Positions 1 through 6,423 of a stretch of DNA of 8,906 bases are shown piece after piece. The position numbers and the translations under genes are program-made. Numbering within the stretch: position 1 is the first letter of the stretch; each line of letters begins with the position of its first letter. Source of the DNA: DASUFI01 sp036274635 (GTDB lineage Bacteria; Planctomycetota; B15-G4). Under the pieces are notes generated by a model. It was not told the origin of the DNA and searched no databases. It saw only the letters and a program-made list of their open reading frames with translations. The DNA lies in NCBI GenBank assembly GCA_036274635.1, contig DASUFI010000023.1:1-8906 (forward strand). The letters are read 5' to 3'.

Positions 1-271
1 GCTTTCCCAGCGGCCGGCCGTCGAGGGCCACGAGGGTGTCGCCCGCCAGCACGCTGCCGACGCGGCGGCCGGCGGTGGCGGCGCGGGCCTTCTCGCGCGC
101 GAGGCGCAGCGCGGCGTCGGCCACGGGCTCGCCAGGGCGCAGCGTCTCGTCCACGGCCGCGGCCGCCTGGCGGAAGGACAGGCCCGCGGCCGCCAGCAGC
201 GCGGCGCGGCGCGGCGAGGCCGACGCCAGGACCAGCGGCGCCAGCCGCTCGTCCAGCGCCAGCCGCGGCAC
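1..271 (-). CDS. maf: Maf family nucleotide pyrophosphatase, partial (C-terminus beyond left edge)
   Basis: Maf proteins hydrolyse non-canonical or excess nucleoside triphosphates (dTTP/UTP and modified bases) to the monophosphate and pyrophosphate in the cytoplasm. Only about the first 90 residues are present. From a GTG at 271-269 the reading is MPRLALDERLAPLVLASASP..., with the diagnostic LASASPRR loop near residues 15-22, an EKARAA helix near 64-69, and AGDTLVALDGRPLGK near 76-90, which holds the conserved catalytic Asp. Arginine after SP (SPRR rather than SPWR) resembles the YhdE/B. subtilis Maf dTTP/UTPase branch more than YceF. The GTG lies 2 nt after the stop of the upstream gene; an AGGAG about 14 nt before it, inside that gene, is rather distant, so coupled translation is likely. 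No ATG is available nearby. The family is clear; the subtype is inference because the rest of the protein is missing. Confidence 0.88.
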   Translation of the reverse strand, partial: MPRLALDERLAPLVLASASPRRAALLAAAGLSFRQAAAAVDETLRPGEPVADAALRLAREKARAATAGRRVGSVLAGDTLVALDGRPLGK

Positions 272-273
272 GG

Positions 274-1029
274 TCAGGCCAGGAACTCCTGCAGCGACGG
301 CGGCCACTTGTCCTCCTCGAGCTCGCCCAGCCGGGTGAGGTGCGCCTGTGCCGCCACCAGCTCGTCCGGCTCCTTGATCAGGGCGGAGAGCGATGCACGC
401 ACCTTGGTGACGGCGGCGCTGTCCACGAGGCCCAGCAGGTGCGCGGCCTTGGCCATGCCGGGAGCCACGGCCACCAGCTTGTCCTCGCCCGACAGCCACT
501 GCGCCAGCGCGTAGGCGTTGTGCACGCCGAGGTCGTCGAGGTCCTCGAGATACTCGATGCGCTCCTTGGTCTTCTGCTCCAGCAGGAACTCCAGCGACGT
601 GTCGTTGCGGTCGCCGTAGACCTGGTCGATCAGGTCCTTGACGCGCCGCGCCGTCTCGAGCAGCCGGCGGGCCGCGGCGCCGCGCGCGCCGCTGCTCATG
701 ATCGCGGCCAGCTCGGTCGGGCGCGAGGCGCGCACCTCGTTCCAGTCGATGAAGCCCTCGCGCAGCGAGGCCAGCGCGGCGTGGCCGGCCTCGTCGCCGC
801 CTTCGCGCAGCACGAGGTAGATGGCCTTCTCGAGCACGCTGGAGGTCTGCGGCGCCTTTACGGCTCCGAAGTGCTTCTCGAGGCGCGGCATCACGGCCGC
901 GAGGCGCTGGCGCGGGCCGCCGCGGAAGCGCGGGCGGCGCGGCGCCTTGGCCGCGGCGGGCTTGCGCGCGCCCGCCGACTTCTTGGCAGGGCGCGCCTTG
1001 GGACGTGCGGACCGGGTGGACGAGCTCAT
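274..1029 (-). CDS. Endonuclease III-like HhH-GPD superfamily protein, apparently lacking catalytic residues and Fe-S cluster
   Basis: 251 residues. Residues 1-40 are a Lys/Arg/Ala/Pro-rich, probably disordered basic tail able to contact nucleic acid. Residues 45-225 look like the all-helical HhH-GPD fold of endonuclease III: 'LEKAIYLVLREG' near 66-77, 'FIDWNEVRAS' near 93-102, and an HhH-like stretch 'LEDLDDLGVHNAYALA' near 161-176, followed by 'VAVAPGMAKAAHLLGLVD'. Aligned by eye with E. coli Nth (LPGVGRKTA ... AVDTHIFRV), the catalytic Lys falls on His170 and the catalytic Asp on Ala189. The protein has no cysteine, so the C-terminal 4Fe-4S cluster of Nth is absent. A normal glycosylase/lyase activity is therefore doubtful; a DNA- or RNA-binding role is possible. 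The start ATG overlaps the rpsP stop (ATGA), implying translational coupling to S16. I have no gene symbol for it; the fold assignment is by motif memory. Confidence 0.6.
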   Translation of the reverse strand: MSSSTRSARPKARPAKKSAGARKPAAAKAPRRPRFRGGPRQRLAAVMPRLEKHFGAVKAPQTSSVLEKAIYLVLREGGDEAGHAALASLREGFIDWNEVRASRPTELAAIMSSGARGAAARRLLETARRVKDLIDQVYGDRNDTSLEFLLEQKTKERIEYLEDLDDLGVHNAYALAQWLSGEDKLVAVAPGMAKAAHLLGLVDSAAVTKVRASLSALIKEPDELVAAQAHLTRLGELEEDKWPPSLQEFLA

Positions 1030-1319
1030 GCGCTCGGGCTGGTCGCCTCGGCGGGCGGGAAGGTTGCACCCCGGCGCACGCCCAGCTTGCGGAAGAAGGA
1101 GTTCACGGTCTCGGTGGGCTTGGCGCCCACGCCCAGCCAGTACACGGCGCGCACGCGGTCGAGCTTCACCTTGTCGGCGAAGCCCTTGGCGCGCGGGTCG
1201 TAGCTGCCGAGCTCCTCGATGGGCGTCCCGTCGCGACGCGTGCGCGAGTCGAAGACGCAGATGCGATAGCTCGGCCGGTTCGTGCGGCCGATGCGCTTGA
1301 GGCGGATCCTCGTGGCCAT
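1026..1319 (-). CDS. rpsP: 30S ribosomal protein S16
   Basis: S16 binds 16S rRNA early in assembly of the 30S body. The 97-residue product begins MATRIRLKRIGRTNRPSYRI, the typical S16 N-terminus. It continues with DGTPIEELGSYDP (residues 30-42) and 'RVRAVYWLGVGAKPTETVNSF' (near 55-75), the standard S16 core. A short tail (about residues 83-97, rich in Pro/Ala/Ser/Thr) makes it slightly longer than the usual 80-90 residues. The ATG at 1319-1317 is preceded by AAGGAAG at good spacing and matches the family start; an in-frame extension to 1439 has no S16 character and runs into ffh. It lies 34 nt after ffh, and its TGA overlaps the ATG of the next gene by 4 nt. ffh-rpsP adjacency is common in bacteria. 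Confidence 0.97.
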   Translation of the reverse strand: MATRIRLKRIGRTNRPSYRICVFDSRTRRDGTPIEELGSYDPRAKGFADKVKLDRVRAVYWLGVGAKPTETVNSFFRKLGVRRGATFPPAEATSPSA

Positions 1320-1353
1320 TCTTGCTTCCTTGGGGTCTGCTGCGGGATGGGGT

Positions 1354-2847
1354 TCAGTGGCGGCGGCGCGCCTGCTTCTTGCGCTGCCGTTCGAGCTTCT
1401 TCTGTCGGCGCAGGTCGTCCTTGCTGGGACCGCGCGCACCGGCGCGGGCGCCGGCGCCCGCCAGCGCGCGCTGCGCGTCGGCCATGTCCTCGGCGCTGGG
1501 CATGCCGCCGCCGAGCCCCAGGCCCGGCATGAACTTGCCGGCCAGACGCGAGAGCAGGCCGCCCTGCTTGACCTGGTTCATCATCTTGCGCATCCCGTCG
1601 AACTGCTTGAGCAGCTCGTTCACGACGGGCACCGAGGTGCCGCTGCCGCGCGCGATGCGCCGCTTGCGCGACATGTCGAGGAGCTCGGGCCGCCGGCGCT
1701 CCTGCGGCGTCATCGACAGCACCACCGCCTGCGTGTGGTCGAGCTTCTTCTCGTCCAGGCTGTCGGCGTCGAAGCCCTCGGGCAGGCCCGGCATGTGCGA
1801 GACGAGCTTCTTCATGCCGCCCATCTTGCGCACCGCCTGCAGCTGGCCGAGGAAATCCTCCAGCGTGAAGCGGTCCTGGAGCATGCGCTCCACCTGCTCC
1901 TGCGCGGCCTGCTCGTCGATGACGCCCTGGGCCTGCTCCACCAGGCTGACCACGTCGCCCATGCCCAGCACGCGGCCGGCCATGCGGTCGGCGTGGAAGG
2001 GCTGCAGGTCGGCCACCTTCTCGCCCATGCCCACGAAGCGCACCGGCGCGCCGGTGACGTGGCGCACCGAGAGCGCCGCGCCGCCGCGCGTGTCGCCGTC
2101 GAGCTTGGTGAGGATCACGCCGTCGAGCGGCAGGCGCTCCACGAAGGCCTGCGCGCTGCGCACGGCGTCCTGGCCGGTCATCGCGTCGCAGACGAAGAAG
2201 GTCGTGTCGGGCGAGACGGCGGCGCGCACGCGCACCAGCTCGTCCATGAGCTCCTGGTCGACGTGCAGGCGGCCGGCGGTGTCCACCAGCACGGTGTCGC
2301 GGCCGGTGCGCTTGGCCTCCGCGAGCGCCTGGCGCGCCACCTCCTCGGGCGTCAGGCCGGTGGCGTGGAAGACGGGCACGTCGTTGGCGGCGCCCAGCAC
2401 GCGCAGCTGGTCCACGGCGGCGGGGCGCTGCAGGTCGGCGGCCACCAGCAGCGGCGTCCGCTTCCACTTGTCGCGCAGGTGCACCGCGAGCTTGGCCGCC
2501 GTGGTGGTCTTGCCCGAGCCCTGCAGGCCCGCCAGCAGCACCACGGTCGGCCGGCCCTGCGCCCAGGTGAAGGCCTCGCCCTCCGCCGACAGCAGGGCCA
2601 CCAGCTCGTCGTGGAAGATCTTGACGATCATCTGGCCGGCGTCGACGGACTTGAGCACCTGCGTGCCCAGCGCCTTGGCGCGCACGCGGTCGACGAGGTC
2701 CGTCGCCACGCGGAAGTGGACGTCGGCTTCCAGCAGCGCGCCGCGGATCTGTCCCAGGCCCTCTTCCATGTTGGCCTCCGTCAGGGTCCCCGGCCGGGAC
2801 AGCCCGGAGAGGATCCGACGAAGGGGCGTGGTGAGGGCTTCGAACAT
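1354..2847 (-). CDS. ffh: Signal recognition particle GTPase Ffh (SRP54)
   Basis: Ffh binds 4.5S/SRP RNA and hydrophobic signal sequences on nascent chains and delivers ribosomes to FtsY at the membrane. The 497-residue protein has the full N-G-M layout. The N domain (about 1-95) contains 'ALLEADVHFRV'. The G domain has G1 GLQGSGKTT (107-115), ADLQRPAAVDQL (137-148), DTAGR (189-193), TKLDGDTRGG (247-256) and GMGEK (273-277). The M domain (about 300-440) is Met-rich and carries the RNA-binding helix-turn-helix around SRKRRIARGSGTSV (393-406). Residues 474-497 form a strongly basic tail beyond the usual family length of about 450. The start at 2847 gives the normal MFEALTTPLR beginning, but no good Shine-Dalgarno precedes it and a small hairpin sits just upstream. 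It follows murA by 27 nt and is probably cotranscribed with it and rpsP. The SRP RNA gene is not in the window. Confidence 0.97.
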   Translation of the reverse strand: MFEALTTPLRRILSGLSRPGTLTEANMEEGLGQIRGALLEADVHFRVATDLVDRVRAKALGTQVLKSVDAGQMIVKIFHDELVALLSAEGEAFTWAQGRPTVVLLAGLQGSGKTTTAAKLAVHLRDKWKRTPLLVAADLQRPAAVDQLRVLGAANDVPVFHATGLTPEEVARQALAEAKRTGRDTVLVDTAGRLHVDQELMDELVRVRAAVSPDTTFFVCDAMTGQDAVRSAQAFVERLPLDGVILTKLDGDTRGGAALSVRHVTGAPVRFVGMGEKVADLQPFHADRMAGRVLGMGDVVSLVEQAQGVIDEQAAQEQVERMLQDRFTLEDFLGQLQAVRKMGGMKKLVSHMPGLPEGFDADSLDEKKLDHTQAVVLSMTPQERRRPELLDMSRKRRIARGSGTSVPVVNELLKQFDGMRKMMNQVKQGGLLSRLAGKFMPGLGLGGGMPSAEDMADAQRALAGAGARAGARGPSKDDLRRQKKLERQRKKQARRRH

Positions 2848-2855
2848 GCAGAGTC

Positions 2856-2871
2856 CGCGGAAAAGCCCGCG
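2856..2871 (-). promoter_or_regulatory. Small hairpin in the murA-ffh spacer
   Basis: On the minus strand CGCGG (2871-2867), a six-base GCTTTT loop (2866-2861) and CCGCG (2860-2856) form a 5-bp all-GC stem. It ends 8 nt before the ffh ATG, where a Shine-Dalgarno would be expected and none is clear. It may affect ffh translation or be incidental. Confidence 0.25.
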
Positions 2872-2874
2872 AAT

Positions 2875-4170
2875 CTACCAATCCAGCGGCGTGGCCTCAA
2901 CGGGCGGCTGGGCCTCCCGGCGCACGGCGCCCCCCAGGGCGCGCAGACGGTCGTCGATGCGCTCGTAGCCGCGGTCGATGTGGTAGACGCGCCGGATCTC
3001 GGTCTGCCCCGAGGCCACGAGGCCCGCCAGGACCAGGGCCGCGCTGGCGCGCAGGTCGCTGGCCATGACGGTGGCCCCCGACAGGCGGGGCACGCCCTTC
3101 ACGATGGCCTGGGGCCCCTCCTTGCGCACGTCCGCCCCGAGGCGCAGCAGCTCGGCCACGTGCATGAAGCGGTCCGGGAAGATGCGCTCGGTCACCACCG
3201 AGATGCCGTCCGCGACGCACAGCGCCGCCATGAACTGCGCCTGCAGATCCGTGGGGAAGCCGGGGTAGGGCATGGTGGTGATGTCCACCGGCCGCGGCGG
3301 CGCGTCGGCGCGCACGCGCAGCCAGTCCTGGCCGCGGTCCACGGACGCGCCCATCTCGAGCAGCGTCTCGATGACCACCGTGAGCTGCGTGGGGTCGATG
3401 CCGTCCACGGTCACGTCGCCGCGCGTCATCGCCGCGCCCACGAGGAAGGTGGCGCCCTCGATGCGGTCGCCGCTCATGACGTGCTCGGCGCCGTGCAGCT
3501 CGTCGACGCCCTCGATGAGCAGCTTGTGGCCGCCGACGCCGCTGATGGACGCGCCCATGCTGTTGAGCAGGCGGCAGACCTCGGAGACCTCGGGCTCCAT
3601 CGCGGCGTTCTCGAGGCAGGTGAGGCCGCGCGCGAGCACGGCGCCCATGACCACGTTGGCCGTGGCGAGCACGCTGCTGCCGAAGCGCGTGCCCAGGAAC
3701 ATGTCCGCGCCGCGCAGCCGCTTGCCGACGCGCGAGAGCAGGTAGCCGCCCTCCACCTGGAGCTCGGCGCCCAGCAGGTTGAGGCCCTTGACGTGCTGGT
3801 CCACCGGCCGCACGCCGAAGACGCAGCCGCCCGGCATGGACACGCGCGCCTGGCCGCGCCGCGCCACCAGCGGCCCCAGCACGCAGATGGAGGCGCGCAT
3901 CGTGGAGACGAGGTCGTAGGGCGCCTCGCTGGCGCTGGGATCCGTGCACTGCATCACCAGCGTGGAGCCGTCGCGCGTGCACTTGACCCCGAGGCGCTCG
4001 AGGATCTGCGCCATGGTGCGCACGTCGCGCAGGTCGGGGACGCGATGCAGCACGACGGGCTGGTCGGTGAGCAGCGCGGCCGCCATGCACGGCAGCACGG
4101 CGTTCTTGCTGCCCGACGCGGAGACGCGGCCCTCCAGCCGCGTGCCGCCATTCACGATGAGCCGATCCAT
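2875..4170 (-). CDS. murA: UDP-N-acetylglucosamine 1-carboxyvinyltransferase MurA
   Basis: MurA transfers enolpyruvate from PEP to UDP-GlcNAc, the first committed cytoplasmic step of peptidoglycan synthesis. The 431-residue length is close to E. coli MurA. Visible landmarks are SGSKNAVLP with catalytic Lys22, the active-site loop PGGCVFGVRPVDQH with Cys116 (the PEP/fosfomycin-reactive Cys, 115 in E. coli), PYPGFPTDLQAQ with the general-base Asp308, RFMHVAEL near 334-341, and DRGYERI with Arg400. The two inside-out alpha/beta domain repeats appear complete. Retention of Cys116 predicts fosfomycin sensitivity at the enzyme level (inference). The ATG at 4170-4168 gives the canonical MDRLIVNGG and has GGGAGGG just upstream (4180-4174); the longer in-frame extension to 4344 is basic/Gly-rich and non-homologous. 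It is the first gene of the minus-strand unit and diverges from the TPR/alpha-CTD gene. Confidence 0.97.
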   Translation of the reverse strand: MDRLIVNGGTRLEGRVSASGSKNAVLPCMAAALLTDQPVVLHRVPDLRDVRTMAQILERLGVKCTRDGSTLVMQCTDPSASEAPYDLVSTMRASICVLGPLVARRGQARVSMPGGCVFGVRPVDQHVKGLNLLGAELQVEGGYLLSRVGKRLRGADMFLGTRFGSSVLATANVVMGAVLARGLTCLENAAMEPEVSEVCRLLNSMGASISGVGGHKLLIEGVDELHGAEHVMSGDRIEGATFLVGAAMTRGDVTVDGIDPTQLTVVIETLLEMGASVDRGQDWLRVRADAPPRPVDITTMPYPGFPTDLQAQFMAALCVADGISVVTERIFPDRFMHVAELLRLGADVRKEGPQAIVKGVPRLSGATVMASDLRASAALVLAGLVASGQTEIRRVYHIDRGYERIDDRLRALGGAVRREAQPPVEATPLDW

Positions 4171-4245
4171 GCGCCCTCCCGCGGTCCGCCGCACCGCAAC
4201 CGCCGCCCGGCCGCCAAGCCGGGACCTCGCCCCGACGTCGCGGCC

Positions 4246-4274
4246 TTGACCCGCGCCCCCGCCGACGGAACAAT
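4246..4274 (+). promoter_or_regulatory. Candidate sigma70-type promoter for the TPR/alpha-CTD gene
   Basis: TTGACC (4246-4251, 5 of 6 matches to TTGACA), exactly 17 nt, then AACAAT (4269-4274, 4 of 6 matches to TATAAT). This is notable in such GC-rich DNA. Transcription would start near 4281, leaving a leader of about 114 nt before the ATG at 4395. The assignment rests on consensus match and spacing only. Confidence 0.4.
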
Positions 4275-4307
4275 CGGCAGGTTCGACAGGGCCCGCGAAT
4301 CGGCAGG
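4272..4307. repeat. 10-bp direct repeat AATCGGCAGG in the divergent promoter region
   Basis: AATCGGCAGG occurs at 4272-4281 and again at 4298-4307, 26 bp start to start (about 2.5 helical turns). The first copy overlaps the -10 region and start site of the plus-strand promoter candidate, so the pair could be a regulator binding site. A chance repeat is possible, and no regulator is identified. Confidence 0.35.
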
Positions 4308-4315
4308 GACGACCG

Positions 4316-4344
4316 AGAGTAGACCCCGCATGCGCCGCAATCAA
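4316..4344 (-). promoter_or_regulatory. Weak candidate promoter for the murA-ffh-rpsP unit
   Basis: Reading the minus strand, TTGATT (4344-4339, 4 of 6 to TTGACA) is followed after 17 nt by TACTCT (4321-4316, 3 of 6 to TATAAT). The murA leader would be about 140 nt. The -10 match is poor and other sites cannot be excluded; position and spacing are the main support. Confidence 0.22.
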
Positions 4345-4394
4345 TGCGTCGCCGGGCTAGCTAGGCACCCTCCATCGCAGCCCAAGGGAGCCGC

Positions 4395-5777
4395 ATGACC
4401 GAAGCCACCACCGCCCCGCCCACCTCCGACCGCCACTGGCTGGCCGCCCCGCCCGCCGACTGGAACGGCTGGGTGCAGCTCGTGAACGAGGTCAACGCCA
4501 GCCGCGTGGCGCGCGAGAGCCTGCGCAACTTCGCCGCCAGCCACCTCGACCCCAAGAAGGACCGCCGCCTCGTGGGCCTGGCGCTGCTGGCCGCGGGCGA
4601 GCCCGGCCAGGCGCTGCCGCACCTGCAGGCCAGCGAGGACGACCTGGGCAAGCTGCTGGCCGGCATCGCCGAGGACGAGCTCGGCCGCACGGACAAGGCG
4701 CTCGAGGCCTGGGGCGGCCTGCTGAAGTCGCGCACCCTGGGTGCCCGCGCGCGCCTGCTGCGCATCGCCATGCTGGCCCGCCTGCACCAGTCCGACGCGC
4801 TGCCGGCCGAGATCGCCACGCTCAAGGAGCAGGGCGCGCCCGCCGCCGACGTGGCCTTCGCCGATGGCCTGCTGGCCGAGGCCCTGGGCGACCACCCGGG
4901 CGCCGTCGCCAGCTGGCGCGTCGCCCTGCAGCACGACCCCGAGCACGTCGAGGCGCGCTTCCGCCTCGCCTACCGCCTCGACCTCGAGGGCGAGGACGAC
5001 GAGGCCATCGCGCTGTATCGCTGGGCGCTCGACAACGGCAAGACCGTGCACGTGGGCCTGCTCATGAACCTGGGCGTGCTCTACGAGGACCGCGACGAGC
5101 ACGACACCGCCGCGCGCTGCTTCCGCGCCGTGCTCACGGCCGACCCCACCAACGTGCGCGCCGCGCGCTACCTCGCCGACGCCGAGGCCAGCCGCCGGCA
5201 GTTCTACGACGAGACCCGCGAGCGCAAGGCCGACCTGCAGAACGCCGTGCTGCGCATCCCGGTGACCGACTTCGAGCTCTCCGTGCGCGCCCGCAACTGC
5301 CTCCAGCGCATGAACATCCACACGCTGGGCGACCTCATCTGCCGCACCGAGCAGGAGCTGCTGGCCTTCAAGAACTTCGGCGAGACCTCGCTGCAGGAGG
5401 TCAAGGACATCCTGGCCATGAAGGGCCTGCGCCTCGGCATGACCGTCCCCGGCCGCAGCGGCACGCAGGTCATCGCGGATCAGCTCGGCGGCGAGGAGGT
5501 CGTGGAGGTGGAGGACGAGGCCGTGCCGGCCGCCCCCGCCGCGCGCCCGCGCAAGGTGTGGTCGGACGACCCCAACGACGTGCGCAACAAGAGCGTGGCC
5601 GAGCTGGACCTCTCGGTGCGCAGCCGCGCCGCGCTGGCCACGCTGGGCATCACCACCGTCGGCGAGCTGTGCGAGACCAGCGAGGAGACGCTGCTCTCCT
5701 GCAAGAACTTCGGCCAGACCTCGCTGATCGAGATCAAGAACAAGCTCAAGGACCTCGGGCTGTCCCTCGCGACCTGA
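4395..5777 (+). CDS. TPR protein with two C-terminal RNA polymerase alpha-CTD-like domains
   Basis: 460 residues, probably cytoplasmic. Residues about 55-265 are helical TPR-like repeats; the clearest is 'AEALGDHPGAVASWRVALQHDP' split over 161-182, followed by 'EDDEAIALYRWAL' (200-212) and 'DEHDTAARCFRAVLTADP' (234-251). Residues 286-349 match the RpoA C-terminal domain closely: LSVRARNCL, IHTLGDLICRTEQELL and NFGETSLQEVKDIL. Arg298 and Asn301 correspond to DNA-binding R265 and N268 of E. coli alpha, and Gly/Ser of the GKKS loop are kept while its lysines are replaced. An acidic, Ala/Pro linker (363-390) leads to a second copy (399-459: SVRSRAALATLGITTVGEL, KNFGQTSLIEIKNKL) with the Arg but not the Asn. 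It is too divergent in layout to be RpoA itself. AAGGGAG lies 4 nt before the ATG. ruvA follows after 22 nt. Its function is unknown; a transcription- or DNA-associated scaffold is the natural inference. Confidence 0.88.
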   Translation: MTEATTAPPTSDRHWLAAPPADWNGWVQLVNEVNASRVARESLRNFAASHLDPKKDRRLVGLALLAAGEPGQALPHLQASEDDLGKLLAGIAEDELGRTDKALEAWGGLLKSRTLGARARLLRIAMLARLHQSDALPAEIATLKEQGAPAADVAFADGLLAEALGDHPGAVASWRVALQHDPEHVEARFRLAYRLDLEGEDDEAIALYRWALDNGKTVHVGLLMNLGVLYEDRDEHDTAARCFRAVLTADPTNVRAARYLADAEASRRQFYDETRERKADLQNAVLRIPVTDFELSVRARNCLQRMNIHTLGDLICRTEQELLAFKNFGETSLQEVKDILAMKGLRLGMTVPGRSGTQVIADQLGGEEVVEVEDEAVPAAPAARPRKVWSDDPNDVRNKSVAELDLSVRSRAALATLGITTVGELCETSEETLLSCKNFGQTSLIEIKNKLKDLGLSLAT

Positions 5778-5799
5778 TCCGCCACGGCGGGGAGCCACC

Positions 5800-6423
5800 G
5801 TGTACGACTACCTCTCGGGGCGGCTGGCGGACCGCGGGCCCGACGAGGTCGTCGTCGATGTGGGCGGCGTGGGCTATCAGCTCTTCGTCTCGGGCCAGAC
5901 GCTGGGGCGGCTGCCGGTGCCCGGCGCGCCGGGCGACTCGCCGCCGGTCACCCTGTACGTGCACGACCTCACGCGCGACGAGCGCACGGTGCTGTACGGC
6001 TTCGTGTCGCGCGAGGAGCGCACGCTCTTCCTCAAGCTGCTGACGGTCAGCCGCGTCGGGCCCGGCACGGCGCTCTCGCTGCTCTCGGCCCTGGAGCCGG
6101 CCGCGCTGGCCGCGGCCGTGGATGGTGGCGACCACCGCTCCCTGGCGCGCGTGCGGGGCGTGGGGCAGCGCCTGGCCGAGCGGCTGGTGGTCGAGCTCAA
6201 GGGCCGGCTGGCCGACATCGCACCCCTGCCGGGCCGCGTCACGGACCAACGCGCCGCCGTGGCGGCCGCGCTGGCGGCCCTGGGCTTCCCGCGCCCGCAG
6301 GCGCTGCAGGCTGCCGATCGCGCCTGCCTCGCGGGCGGCCCGGGCGCCCCGCTCGAGGGGCTGGTCAAGCAGGCCCTGCGCCTCGTCGGCAAGACGGCGG
6401 GCGTCGCCGGGCCCACGGAGTGA
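5800..6423 (+). CDS. ruvA: Holliday junction branch migration protein RuvA
   Basis: RuvA binds four-way DNA junctions as a tetramer and loads the RuvB motor for branch migration in recombinational repair. The 207 residues fit the family (about 200). Domain I (1-65) has MYDYLSGRLADRGPDEVVVD and VGGVGYQLFV and ends with the acidic VHDLTRDERTVLYGF segment. Domain II has two helix-hairpin-helix motifs, LTVSRVGPGTALSLL (about 80-94) and RVRGVGQRLAERLVVELKGR (about 118-137). Domain III (about 150-205) is the RuvB-contacting three-helix bundle, with AAALAALGF and LVKQALRLV. The GTG start at 5800 is preceded by GGGGAG at about 6 nt and gives the family N-terminus. It sits 22 nt after the TPR/alpha-CTD gene, so cotranscription is likely. 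Neither ruvB nor ruvC is in the window. Confidence 0.96.
   Translation: MYDYLSGRLADRGPDEVVVDVGGVGYQLFVSGQTLGRLPVPGAPGDSPPVTLYVHDLTRDERTVLYGFVSREERTLFLKLLTVSRVGPGTALSLLSALEPAALAAAVDGGDHRSLARVRGVGQRLAERLVVELKGRLADIAPLPGRVTDQRAAVAAALAALGFPRPQALQAADRACLAGGPGAPLEGLVKQALRLVGKTAGVAGPTE

Larger units (their letters stand above)
4171..4394. promoter_or_regulatory. Divergent intergenic region between murA and the TPR/alpha-CTD gene
   Basis: This 224-nt stretch separates two divergent transcription units and must hold promoters for both. I see no convincing gene in it. It contains a good plus-strand sigma70-like promoter candidate (4246-4274), a weaker minus-strand one (4316-4344), a 10-bp direct repeat (4272-4281 and 4298-4307), a CTAGCTAG palindrome at 4357-4364, and Shine-Dalgarno sequences for each flank: GGGAGGG at 4180-4174 for murA, AAGGGAG at 4384-4390 for the plus-strand gene. 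It is visibly less GC-skewed toward coding-type third positions than its neighbours, especially at 4260-4370. Confidence 0.75.

Noticed and set aside
1320..1439. N-terminal extension of S16 upstream of 1319
   Set aside because: It overlaps the end of ffh, has no S16 similarity, and the ATG at 1319 has a good ribosome site.
4171..4344. N-terminal extension of MurA to 4344
   Set aside because: The extension has no MurA similarity, and the ATG at 4170 gives the canonical N-terminus with a strong Shine-Dalgarno.
1282..4398. Very long plus-strand open frame (1038 codons) opposite rpsP, ffh and murA
   Set aside because: It is antisense to three firmly identified genes, is His/Ala/Arg-rich low-complexity sequence with no recognisable domain, and reflects the lack of AT-rich stop codons in high-GC DNA.
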